64,000 bases of DNA from Cryptomeria japonica (lineage: Eukaryota > Streptophyta > Pinopsida > Cupressales > Cupressaceae): NCBI RefSeq assembly GCF_030272615.1, contig NC_081407.1, forward strand, positions 316,414,456 to 316,478,455, written 5' to 3'. The stretch's first letter is position 1; the number at the start of each line of letters is the position of its first letter. This document shows positions 1 through 11,069 of the stretch, in pieces. A program made the position numbers and the translations under genes. Below the pieces are notes generated by a model, which worked only from the letters and a program-made list of their open reading frames with translations, had not been told where the DNA came from and made no database searches.

Positions 1-2
1 AT

Positions 3-1910
3 TCCACTAAGAGTAAAGCTTTCAAGTGCTACAACAATAGGACTCAGAGAATTATGGAAAGCATCAATGTAAGAGTTGATGAATCCTCTGAGAAGACTGA
101 GAAAACCGGTAGTGAGCAAGTTGTAAATGAACCGGTCACAACCTTCTGGGAACTGGTTGTCAGTCAACCGAGCACCAGTAACAGTGTTCCTGAACCAGTG
201 AATGTTGATACTGATGAAGATAAGGATGAAGAAGAAAAGCAAGAAGAACCAATCAAGACCATTCCTCGGTATGTCAAGTTGAATCATGATCCCAAGCAGA
301 TCATAGGTGATAAGGATGCAGGAATCCTTACCAGAAGAAAGATCAGAGAAAACTTATGTATGATCTCTGAATTTGAGCCTAAATCATTCAAAGAGGCTCA
401 TAATGATGAAGACTAAATCAAGGCAATGGAAGAAGAACTTGACTAGATAGAGAAAAATGGTACATGGTCCTTGGTACCCAGACCAGAGCATAAAAATGTC
501 ATTGGCACCAAATGGGTGTTCAGAAATAAGTTGAATGAGGATGGCACAGTGATTAGGAATAAAGCCAGACTGGTATGCAAAGGATATGCTCAAGAAGAAG
601 GTGAAGAATATGGGGAAACCTTTGCTCCTGTAGCCAGATTGGAAGGAGTTTGTATGCTTCTTGCATATGCAGCTTTTAAGAGATTCAAGGTATATCAAAT
701 GGATGTAAAATCTGCATTCCTAAATGGTGTACTTGAAGAGGAGGTATATATTGAGCAACCAGATGGGTTTACCCTATCTGAAGATAGTGACATGGTATGT
801 AGGCTACACAAAGCATTATATGGTCTAAAGCAAGCACCTAGGGCATGGTATGAGCGCCTACATTCCCATCTTGTGAAGATTGGATTTGAGAGAACAAGTG
901 AAGATAGAAATATCTACTTGAAGTCTGAAGAAGATCAGATCCTAATCTGTGAAGTTTTTGTTGATGACATCATCTTTGGTGGAGATGACGAGATGAGTCA
1001 TGAGTTTGTTGATGAGATGAAGAAAGAGTTTGAAATGTCACTCATAGGGGAGATTAAGTTCTTCATTGGACTGTAGATCCAGCAGATGAAAGATGGACTC
1101 TTCATCACTCAGTCCAAATATGTCAAAGAGGTGTTGAAGACTTTTGGCATGGAAGATAGCAAACCGGTTGGTACACCGATGGTGACCGGTTGCAAATTGA
1201 CAAAGGAGGATGATTCTGCACTAGTTGATGAGAAGGAATACCGATCAATGATTGGTAAGTTGGATTATGTAGTGCATAGCAGACCAGATATTGCACATGC
1301 AGTTGGCATCATCGCAAGGTTCCAAAAGAGTCCAAGAGAATCTCACTTGAGTGCAGTCAAGCGGATTCTTAGGTATCTAAAGGGAACAATTGACTATGGA
1401 TTGTGGTACCCATACAGCAATAATTTCAATCTGAAAGTATTCACAGATGCTGATTGGGTTGGTAATGTGGATGACCCGAAGAGTACAACTGGTGGTGCAT
1501 TCTTTCTCAGTGGTAGACTGGTCTCATGGATGAGTAAAAAGCAGAGTTGCATCTCTCAATCTACAGCAGAAGCGAAGTATGTTGCAGCTTTCATGAACTG
1601 CACTCAGACAATCTGGATGAAGCATGTACTGGAAGGCTTCAAGATCCCTGTATCTGAACCAGTAAGTATATTATGTGATAACACAAGTGCTATCAATATA
1701 TCAAAGAATCCAATTTTACATTCTAGAACCAAGCATTTTGAGCTTAAGTATCATTTCTTGAGGGAAAAGGTTCAGAATAAAGAGATTGCACTGGAGCATG
1801 TGTCCAGTAAGGAGCAGTTAGCAGACATATTCACCAAGCCTCTCCCAAAGACAACATTTGTGCATTTGAGAGGTGAATTAGGGGTATTGCCCCTTCAGGA
1901 GGTGAGCTAA
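3..1910 (+). pseudogene. copia gag-pol remnant of element A (integrase tail, RT, RNase H)
   Basis: A single reading frame continues from base 3 to the TAA at 1908-1910, interrupted by in-frame stops at 414-416 (TAA), 444-446 (TAG) and 1074-1076 (TAG). No frameshift is seen. The reverse transcriptase part shows WVFRNK near 505, the [11 protein letters not shown] block near 695, [11 protein letters not shown] near 820 and the catalytic FVDDIIFGG box near 955. RNase H shows FTDADW near 1440, STAEAKYVA near 1560 and the C-terminal LADIFTKPLP block near 1820. Two stops replace CAG glutamine codons that related copies keep, and the 414 stop replaces a TGG tryptophan codon. Made from one mRNA, the product would be truncated, so this copy is not autonomous. 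Confidence 0.9.
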
Positions 1911-2140
1911 AAGTGGTTGTTCCACATCAGTTAGGTACTGGATAGACAAATCTTTGGTTGATTGGTGTGTTTAAGGATGCTACTCCTCAGGGGGAGAAGC
2001 ATGAGGAAACAGTGATGATTGTACCTCCACTTTGGCATTGTTGTCAAAGGGGGAGAAGAAGTGAAGCGAAAAGATATCTGCAGCAAATGGGGACAAGATG
2101 TGAAGCAGAGAAGATATCTTTTGTACATTGCCATCAATGC

Positions 2141-2153
2141 CAAAGGGGGAGAT
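2141..2153 (+). promoter_or_regulatory. polypurine tract of element A
   Basis: CAAAGGGGGAGAT lies directly against the TGTTGG start of the LTR, the normal place for the plus-strand DNA primer of an LTR retrotransposon. Two further purine boxes of similar sequence lie upstream, at about 1988-1999 (CAGGGGGAGAAG) and 2045-2057 (TCAAAGGGGGAGA), so only the position next to the LTR identifies this one as the functional tract. Confidence 0.75.
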
Positions 2154-3750
2154 TGTTGGCATTATGTGAACCGGCATGAGCCTTATGTAAACTGGCATGA
2201 AGACATAATGATATTGTATGTTGTCATTGATGTCAATATGAGACATAGTGTGCACCGACACATGAGATAAGTGAAGAAGGAGGTACCGGCATATGTGTGA
2301 ACCGGTATATGCTAAAGTGAAGCGGCACATTTGTTCAAAGTGAACCGACATGCAATTATGGCACATGGAAGCACTATATGACTACCAGTTGGTAAGGCAG
2401 CTTCCACTTTGGGGTTTTCGGTTGGAGTATCTCAAGTCTGTGTGACTCAATCAGTGATCTTTGTGTGATGAGTCAGCAGTATGATGGAGGACAAATCGTG
2501 TTGCCATGTAAGTTCTGTGCGTGTGAAGGATCTTGCATGAAGAAGACTATTCCTATCTACCTTGGAAATATGCAAATTCTGTCAAATGGTGATAACGCGT
2601 GATGGGTTATCAGCCGCCATGAAAACGGGGGATAATGGACGATGGAGAATGTCTTGAGATTGACTCAAGACTAGTGCATTTAATGAAGTATGTTTCAACG
2701 GTCAGGATCGAACCGTTTGAATTGCTCAACCTAACAGGTTTAGGGTTTAAGGTTTTTGCTACCGACCTGTATGTTCCCTATAAGGTCGATGTTAGGTTTC
2801 TATCTGAAGTTGTTGGCAAAAGTTGTGAGTGTGTATCCAACGAAAGTGATACAAGATTCTTGCTAGACCATAGGAGAGAAGAGATACCTGCAAAGTGTAT
2901 GTGTAGAAGGAAAAGAGGAGCCTAAACGGATCTGTATTAGTATTAAGTGTTGTTAACAGATCATTGTAATACATGTTGATCTCTAACCACTTCAACAGTT
3001 GTAAAATCCCCTAACAGGGTAGCCTTAACTGGCTTGATTCAAAATCCCTTAAATCGGGTGGTCTTAACCGGCTTGTTGTAAATCCCTTAAACGGGTAACT
3101 CGAAGCTAATGAGTTCTGAGAAGCTAGAGAAGCTCAAGAGATCCTTTCAGCTATTGAGTTCTTAAAATCCTCTAACAAGGTGACCCTACCGGGTTTAACC
3201 CTTAACCGGGTGATCCCTAACAAGATCGGTTCCTACCAGAACCTATTGTAATGTTCTTAACCAGACAAGGCTCCTAATAGAGCAGACTTCTAAAGAGTTC
3301 AAAAAGAAACTTGTGGGTATTCATCCCCACCGTGGTTTTTCCCAGTTGGGTTTCCACGTGAAAAATATGTGTGTCATGTGAAATGCTTTTGTCTTGTGAT
3401 GCTTTGTTTTATCTGTTATGCACATGAAGGTTCTATGTTTTATGCCTGTCTATAAAACATATTGAACTCACTGTTGTGAAGATTTGATGGTTAAGTCAAC
3501 TAGTTCATGCATTTGAATATTATGATAATGTGGTATTGAGCTAAGAGAAAAGCTTAGTGAGTGACCGGTTCATGACTGACTGAGCTATACTGGATGTTAC
3601 CGGTTGCACTCTGTTTTACCAGTATCTCTATTTATCAATCATTGTGAGTGTTTGTTGTCAAACTAGTTTTGGACTATATTTGTGTTTGTACTAATTCATC
3701 CCCCCCTCTCAGTACCGGTTTGGTACTAGTGGTTCATCATTGAGTTATCA
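2154..3750 (+). repeat. 3' LTR of element A
   Basis: The LTR begins TGTTGGCATTATGTG directly after the polypurine tract and ends GAGTTATCA, matching the LTR ends of element B. Its second half carries a series of motifs close to TAACNGGGT (about 3010-3225). These are followed by the block CACCGTGGTTTTTCCC at 3328 and a C-tract plus CTCAGTACCGG at about 3700-3717. The 68-96 residue open frames inside it are not supported as genes. Confidence 0.85.
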
Positions 3751-4405
3751 AACTACACACTCAACAGGTTTTCATCAATCTTGCCAACAACCTTTACAAA
3801 CAACTTCATCGACCTTTAATACAAATCAATTAGGTCAGTAACACAACAAATACCAAATTCTCATCATTGAGATTACAAACAAGTCGGTACAATCTTGACT
3901 GTTAGAAATCATGGCAATCTCTTCACATTCTTCAAGAAAATTCCAACTGCTCCATGATCACCACTTCATCGAACTTTATAATGCATCATGTGTTGTGTAT
4001 TAGATGAAATCCACTTTGCTCCTTCCCTAGACAAAAAACAAACGTGCCAAAATAATTTGAACATATCCTCATACAATGATCACACGTGTCTCCATCATTG
4101 TCACTTATCAAATAATAAACCAACAAACTTGATTGGTTAGGGTTTAATAGCTGATAGGGTTTATCGGTTACATTACATAGAAAGATTTAACCCTTTACAC
4201 CAGTTCATCGGTTCAACTCACAAACTTTACATACCGGTTTACAAAATCTTCCACAAAGCTCTTCTAACCAGTTACTAGCCAATATCAAAAACAACAATAT
4301 CAGCAATAACATGAATGTCATTACCGGTTCAATTGACATCAATGACAACATATCATTAATGCAATCTCTATGCAAAATGCCAACAAACTCAAAATGCCAA
4401 CAGTG
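3751..4405 (-). repeat. truncated LTR fragment, minus orientation
   Basis: The sequence from 3780 matches in order the terminal half of the element C LTR read on the same strand: TTGCCAACAAC, the CATCGACCTT phrase, AATTAGGTCAG, then TTGACATCAATGACAA at 4332 and GCCAACA-type ends near 4380-4405. Element A was inserted into this LTR, which accounts for the abrupt change at 3750. The other half is not in the window. Confidence 0.65.
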
Positions 4406-5185
4406 ATGCCCCTAAGCTTCAAGAAGATCCCATCACCACTATCAAAGCTAGTCATGAACCACTTACCTATCAAATGTCTTCCTCTACTTTCATCTGATCC
4501 AGGCTACTTCATGATCCTATTGTTTCTTCAATACCATATCCTCCTCAAAATGGACTCTTGTCATGTTTTAAAAGTAACAGGTATCCTATTGCTAAATAGA
4601 TTTGTCAAAACATGCATTATCAAGGCAAAGGGTTAGGCCTACATAAACAAGGTATATTAAAACCCCTTCATATCAGAGAAAATCTCAATTATCATGGCCT
4701 TGGCTACACAAATCATTCTCAAAACGTTGGTGTCCCTCCTAAATCCCATATTTCTCCATATAAATCCAAGCATGCACATTCCCCATACTCCCAATCCATT
4801 TTGGGTCCTTTTATTCCAAAATCAAAGTATTCCTCCCTTCCATCCAATATGTATATAACCCCTTGCTCACAACCCAGTTACCTTATCATAAATCAAGATC
4901 AAAAAAGGTACACATATTTGAGCACCTTCCAACTATCTACCTACATCAACTCATCCAAAAGACCTCCATCTCATATTCCTATGCATCCATGAATCCCATT
5001 CCTTTTGGAAGCAATTTGGCTGCCACACATAAAAACCGTAAGTCCAAAAATCCATATCCATCAAAAGATTAACATGTCCCATCTAAAAGACATGTAAAAA
5101 CAAAGAAAAAAATGATCTAAAAGAAAAAATCAATATCCAAAAGGCTACAAAGGCCCATTATGAGAAAATAAAAATAAAAAACTAT

Positions 5186-5355
5186 GTGTATTCCTAAATT
5201 TCTCATAGAAGAATTATGTTCCAAAGAACTAGCAAGAAAAGAAAAAGCAAAATCAATGTGGATTCTTAAATTTCTCATAGAAGAATTGTGTTCCAAAGAA
5301 CCAACAAGAAAATAAAAAGCAAAATCAATGTGGATTCCCATAAAAGCATTGCATC
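5186..5355. repeat. 72-bp tandem repeat, about 2.4 copies
   Basis: Copies begin at 5186, 5258 and 5330. The first two share the phrases AAATTTCTCATAGAAGAATT, GTTCCAAAGAAC and AAAAAGCAAAATCAAT. The third copy diverges after about 25 bases. The period is 24 codons, so a minus-strand open frame (5117-5410) repeats with it, but I see no sign that it is a real protein. Confidence 0.8.
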
Positions 5356-7041
5356 CCAAAGAAAAATCCAAATTGGCATCTAGGCTTGCTATTCCAAAAG
5401 CTTCCCTCAATTATCCATCTACACATCTTCCCCTTTCCAAATCTATTCTTCTATCATTTCCTTCATCCATTTTGGGCCCTTATGTCTATAATTCCACATT
5501 CACTCCTCTATCAAAATCTCAAAATATAAGATACACTTTTCCTCCATCACTCCACTACCTCTCAAGGTGTGTGCCAACATTCATCTTAAAGATATTTATA
5601 TCCACCCAAACACAAATCTTCCAACATCCTATCTAGTATCCAACACCTATTTTCCATCCTTCCATCCCTTCCATTCAATCCTTTGCATAAATCCTTCATC
5701 TGTGAAATAGGCATTTGTGTCATTTTATCACACACTCACCCACACTCAATCTTATGTTCAGTCCATTTCTTAGATATATAATCATGAAACACTTCAGAAT
5801 CTGCAGGTGTTCTTCTTTAACAATATATTTCGGTTGGGATGTGTACTCTATCCAGAAAGAGAATCACTTATTGTATCTTGATACCAACATCTTATTACTA
5901 TATTTCATACACTTAATATGTCAATCTAAGTAGTTGTGGTTTCTTAGGTGAAGACATGACTAGTGAAAAAACTAAAATCCCACTCCAGTGTCGTCATAAT
6001 TCTCAAGCCCACATGAGCTTCATTTCATACAATCCAATGCAAGAAAAATAAATGATGTTACAAGTAGTATCAAAAAGATCAAAAGAAAAGAACAAGCAAG
6101 AAAACAAATACGGAGAAAAGAAAAGCAAAAATGCAATGAAATGCAATATCAAAATGCTTGGCTTTGGGAACATGCAAGTAACTCCATCGAGGCTATAGAT
6201 GTCTGGCTAGAAATGGAGAAATATTGGTGAGATTACAATGATAACCTCGTCAAGGCTATGGAAGCTTGTTGGCAATGAGGCTCTATCCAGGATGCTTTTA
6301 AAGTCAGGATAATTTACGTAGATAGTCACGTCAGAATCTAAAGATGACAATGATCATATAGACTAGAATGAATGCATTTGCACACACATGGGTAATCAAA
6401 GAACAAGTACCTTGATCCAATTTGGGATTCTTATTCCCTTTTGAGTATGCTTCCTAGTTAGTAGATATGTTCGGCTGAATTTTTCGAAGGTTCTAAGTAT
6501 GGGTTGGATCTCTATCTTTGAGATGTTGAGGAGCACTTATTCGGGTGGTGCTAGATGTTGTGACAATCTCAGACATTGCAATTTCCAAATAGATACCTCT
6601 ATACTTGGGGAAAGTTTCATCCACTCTATCTTTCCTACCACATCTCCCATTATCCTTCATCCACTATCCATCATCTTATCTACATCTATCTTGTTTTTCC
6701 ATCTTTGATCTTGACAAAGCTAAGGATCTTCATAAGTATCAGGCATCATATTTGCTTCACCTTATCCATACCCTCTAGTCCATATATGTAATGCTTGCCA
6801 AAATACCCTAGAGAAATTAACCATCTAATATGCAGATAGAGATAAAAAAAATTAAAACATCATCTAATGCATCACATATAACTAACACTCATATGCATTC
6901 AACAACCATGTATATAATATATATACAACATCATTTTAAAATATATTCACAAGAGCATATTATGCAAGCGGAAATAATTACAACTCAACATTTATATTTC
7001 CCTAGGGCATCTCAACGCCATTACTTACCATCACATTCACT

Positions 7042-7180
7042 ACCATAATACAAATTATTTTAATCATTTATTTCTATCTCTCACTGCCTATAATACATAA
7101 AGGATCATTCATCTACTTAAAATACCATAATATAAAATCTTTTAATCATTTATTTCTATCTTTCACTTCCTATAATACAT
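7042..7180. repeat. 81-bp imperfect tandem duplication
   Basis: The phrase TTTTAATCATTTATTTCTATC followed by CACT..CTATAATACAT occurs twice, with copies starting near 7042 and 7123. The second copy ends exactly where the LTR-like sequence TGTTGGAATCC begins. Confidence 0.7.
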
Positions 7181-8925
7181 TGTTGGAATCCAAGAACACT
7201 GAGAGGGGGGTGTGAATCAATTTTCTATCGGTAAATGAGAATTTAATTTCTTTAGATACTTTTCCAATTAACAAACGGTAAGCATATAAACAAAATATAA
7301 TGCAGAACAAAGAAACCATGGGAAATAAGACCATAATACCACAGATTTATACATGGAAAACCTCAAAGAGGAAAAACCACGGTAGGATTTTGTTAAGATC
7401 TGATTACTAAGTGAAATGTACAGATGCCAAGCTATCAAGATGAGGGGGGGGGTGAATCATACAAACTTAATCGTCCATAAAATCAACAGATTCAACCTCG
7501 GTAGCTTTAACAGATATATGTAACCAAAACTGTAAAACATGCAAACTCATAAACAGATAACATCACAATATATTCAACACTAGATTTAATGTGGAAACCC
7601 AAATAGGGAAAAACCATTGTGGGATTTCGAACCCACTAAGAAATATACTCTTCTAGAGTATGCTCGGTTAAAAGCAAATCATGTTAAAGATTATAAACAC
7701 ATTGCTAGATGTGACCCGGTTAAGGGATTTCCCTCAGATCTGTTAGGATCTTCACTTTGTTAGAAGTGACCTTGTCAAAGGATTTCAAACACTCAACTAG
7801 AATGTTACCTTGCTAGAGGGTTTTACAAATAAGACTATTAAGTCCACTCGGTTAAGAGATTTTCTATCACTTTACAAAATAACAGTAATAAGAATATATC
7901 TGCAACTTTACATCTATTAGGCTAAAGCAGATTATTATTTGCTCAATACTTTTTAGTCATAGGACTTATCTTGTCCCTCTGCTGGGCTCTATACTCTGTT
8001 AATCAAACAGGTCTTCAAGCTTCTATGCTCGGTAATCACTATGTAGCATCCCTGTGCTTACATTTTCCTACATACATTGTTTACGAACAATTTCTTATTT
8101 ATAAACAATTTGCTAACCGTTGAATCTCCTTGATCACATTTCCCATGATCAATCTTAGCCATCAGATCTCCAAAGTTGACCAGGTTCAATGCATCTTTCA
8201 ATCTGAAAACGTTTTACTTCACCTTGGAAATTGCATACATTTTTTAGAACTTGTGCTAGGGTATTGCGGTTCAATCTGAGCTGTAGATCTTCCTGTCAAT
8301 CTTTCAATGCCATAGATTCTTAACAAACTTTATGCACGGCATACCAATCATTTAATCAACTCCAGCTCATCAGCTTCCTTCATTAAATAACGCTTTTAAT
8401 CATCCAATGCATTTTGTTACTGCTCGATTGCAACTTGGTAAATACTAAACTTCACTTGGTTGGCATTCCACCTTCATTAACTGATAGCGATAACCTTAGG
8501 GTTTACCGACTAGGTTCCTTAGGGTTTACCAACTAGGTTCTTTGCTCGGTGACATAGTATAGTATTAACCTTACAATTAACAACATATGTAGGATATCAA
8601 AACAATCTAAACATCATGATCTCATCATTGTCTAACTTAGTAATAGTTGCCCATTGAATAACTTATTCCTCCCCTTATTCATCATATTCTTTCTGTGTCT
8701 TTTACCGACATCTTAATTCTCTTCAAATCAATCTTCTCAAGATATGGCAACATCATACTGAATCAAAAAATCAATTTCTTAACATCAATGACAAAATAAT
8801 GTTATTAAGACAGTAAACATCCTTAATCAATTATATTCATAATCATCAACAACCTTCTCAATATCCTCATTGAAATGCCAACAATCTCTCATTGTAATTG
8901 GAATGCCAACAGATTTGTGACCCAC
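7181..8925 (-). repeat. nested copia LTR debris, minus orientation
   Basis: Sequence at 7181 starts TGTTGGAATCC and carries the hallmarks of the LTR family read backwards: a G-tract with GTGAATCA near 7204-7219 and the complement of the CACCGTGG block near 7368-7383. At 7425 a second copy of the same style begins, with its own G-tract at about 7443-7452. This indicates one LTR inserted in another. The outer LTR is truncated, because its expected second half is not recognisable after 8913. Confidence 0.6.
7425..8908 (-). repeat. candidate solo LTR with 5-bp target-site duplication ACAGA
   Basis: The interval starts TGCCAAGC and ends GGAATGCCA, so it has TG...CA ends. It is preceded by ACAGA at 7420-7424 and followed by ACAGA at 8909-8913. 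Internally it has the G-tract, the complement of the CACCGTGG block near 7592-7612 and the GGTTAAGGGATTT-type periodic motifs. No gag or pol sequence follows, so it is read as a solo LTR left by recombination. An alternative end at 8883 or 8911 (GCCAACA) would break the duplication, so the boundary is moderately certain. Confidence 0.55.
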
Positions 8926-9430
8926 AATATCTATCCACTTGCCAAATGAATAAATATTACATAAAAGGGGCCTGCAAATGCAGGAAGGCACACTGCCTAG
9001 AGCGCACTACTCATCACAAAGGAGCCTCATTGACTACAGATACAAAATACTGAATTACAATAAAAAAATTTGAACTCTAAGTGTGCATCTGATATGCTAA
9101 ATGAGTTCTGATTTAAGCATAGATTTTACTGGTTAACATTGTCTCCTTCCTTACTGGTAACCTAATTCACTTTCCAATCCTCTTGACAAACAACCAAGAC
9201 CGACTATAGATCATTACATTCGCATATTGTTGATCAAGATCTTGCTCACACAATTGCATAAAATCATATATCCCAAAATGACCTAATAGACAAACTTATA
9301 TACCCTTTACATACATGAATGCCTTATGTCGGCTTATAATCATATTACAAAAGATAAATACATGTCAACCCAAAAAAAAATATAAACATGCCCAAAACAA
9401 AATATAAATTTGAATCTTCATGACCATTGC
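8926..9430. other. nothing recognisable
   Basis: Moderately AT-rich sequence without long open frames, LTR hallmarks or clear repeats. Confidence 0.5.
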
Positions 9431-10047
9431 CTCTTTAACCTTTATGAAGTAGTCACCGGTGAGGAGGGACCTCAAGGAGATCAGTCCAAACTGGTCAGAA
9501 AGAGTAAACACAATGGAAACACACAGATATGATGGAGGCAATGCAAAACAGATAATTTTATTGCATGAAAGTTAATTACATCTAACCGGTAACAATCGGG
9601 TTACAACATACCGGCACATATGCCTGGTAGAATAGGTCACACCGGGACCTTGAATCGAAAGATCTATCTTCTAGGCAGAAATCCTCTAACAGGGTAGTCT
9701 TTAGCAGGACTTATCTCCTAACAAAGATCTGGATTCCTAATAGGATCTGTTCTAGTGAAGAACATTCTAAGGCCTTAACCGGTATGGCTACTATTCTACA
9801 GATAGTTGACTTGTGATTTTTACTCACCATGGTTTTTCCCATTTGGGTTTCCACATCAAAACATCTTGTGTTATGGTGATTGTGCTTATGTGGGTGAATG
9901 ATTTATTTGCTATTTGGCTTGTTTATGTTTTAATCGGTTTATTGTTTAATCTGCTACATCGGTCTGCAGTTAAACTGCTTAAGAGTTTGTTTAATATTTT
10001 TGGCATACTAATTCACCCCCCCCCCCCCCCGCTCTTAGTATTCATCA
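9431..10047 (+). repeat. LTR fragment, plus orientation
   Basis: The series CCTCTAACAGGGTAGTC (from 9671), CACCATGGTTTTTCCC (about 9826-9841), GGGTTTCCACATC and a run of 15 C at 10016-10030 followed by CTCTTAGTATTCATCA match the 3' half of the copia LTRs in this window. The end resembles the complement of the solo LTR at 11070. The left boundary is not defined and no internal retrotransposon sequence was recognised beside it. Confidence 0.65.
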
Positions 10048-11064
10048 AATAGATCCCTTGCAAAACCTTTGAAGAAATTCAAAAACTTCTTCTTGAGGAT
10101 ACAGTACTACAAGAGCTTACATCTCTCATTCAAAAGTTGATTGATTCTAATTATTTCTTAATTATAGCTTCTATTGACATATTTATAGATCTCTAAGTGG
10201 CTTTAGATACTTTGAAGTGCATTTTGGATCACTATAAGAAGTATTTCATCGATTTTGAGGATTTCATCGATTTTGAGGATATCATCACATGAGTCAAGGC
10301 AATTGCAAAACACACATCTAGACCTGATGATGTTGGGATTCAATATGGACTATGCAAGTTTGAGGAATTCATGACCAAGAATGGAGATGATGAAGAAACA
10401 CCCCATGACACTTAGATTATTCTTCTTAGTAGATTCATTTTGTAATTTTGTTTTGACATTCTACATGTTATTCGAAAAAATGTAATAATATGTAGCAATA
10501 GTACAAGTCAAAGTCAAGTAGGACCCTACTATTCAATAAGTCATAGTTAGTTATACATTTTCCTAATTTTTCTCATAGCTCCCCCCCAATATATATGAGG
10601 TTTCTCATTTGTTATTAATCATCTTTATGCATAGCAACAAAACTCTGTCATTTTGTGTAGCAATTTAAGACTTTGATTTAATTTTGCAAATCAATTTCAA
10701 GTGAATAGTAAGGAGCAATTGTGCATTTAATACTTATGTTGGAGCATGTTCTTATGAGATTAAAGTGTTCTTATGTCATTGTGATTACATAACCTGAAAC
10801 TAGCTTGAGGTATTGTGATGTGGCTATTAAGTTTAAAGTGGTTTTAAATCTGATTTTTACAATCTTTGAGCTAAAATATTGGATTTAGATATAGTGATTA
10901 GTGTAGATGAGGAAAATATTTAAGAAATAGTTAGAAACAGAAATCAAATTTAAAGCATGCAATTAAGTTAATCAAGAGACACTTAATCAAATCATACTAA
11001 TCTATCCTAATCCTACCAACAAGAACATTGAAATGAAATGCAAAAAACACAAAAATAAACAATA
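10048..11064. other. no gene seen; spacer between two oppositely oriented LTRs
   Basis: No supportable open frame. An 18-bp unit, ATTTCATCGATTTTGAGG, is directly repeated at 10243-10260 and 10261-10278. The rest is AT-rich and not assigned. Confidence 0.5.
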
Positions 11065-11069
11065 TTACC

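Larger units (their letters stand above)
1..3750 (+). mobile_element. Ty1/copia LTR retrotransposon A, 3' part only
   Basis: The window opens inside the pol gene of a copia element and runs to the end of its 3' LTR. Visible parts in order are the integrase C-terminal tail, reverse transcriptase, RNase H, a spacer with repeated polypurine boxes, and a 1.6-kb 3' LTR. The order integrase before reverse transcriptase defines Ty1/copia rather than Ty3/gypsy. The right end abuts a fragment of a related LTR in the opposite orientation, so A inserted into an older element. Its 5' half lies outside the window, so the target-site duplication cannot be checked; the five bases after the LTR are AACTA. 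Confidence 0.9.
4406..7180. other. no supportable gene; pyrimidine- and A-rich unique or unrecognised repeat DNA
   Basis: Several open frames of 60-126 residues exist here, but they are rich in Ser, Pro, Tyr and Lys, follow local base composition and match no family I recognise. A 72-bp tandem repeat (5186-5355) and an 81-bp duplication (7042-7180) are annotated separately. The stretch 6140-6480 could be part of an unrecognised LTR element, but no ends are visible. Confidence 0.6.

Noticed and set aside
1074-1076. Programmed readthrough of a TAG between RT and RNase H, since A and B both have a TAG in this short stretch
   Set aside because: The stops are at different codons in A (1074) and B (28055), C has a sense codon at both places, and both copies carry other stops.
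4370-5636. Open frames of 88, 126, 69 and 102 residues on the plus strand
   Set aside because: Low-complexity Ser/Pro/Tyr/Lys content following pyrimidine-rich DNA, no known domain, overlapping in different frames, no splice or promoter context.
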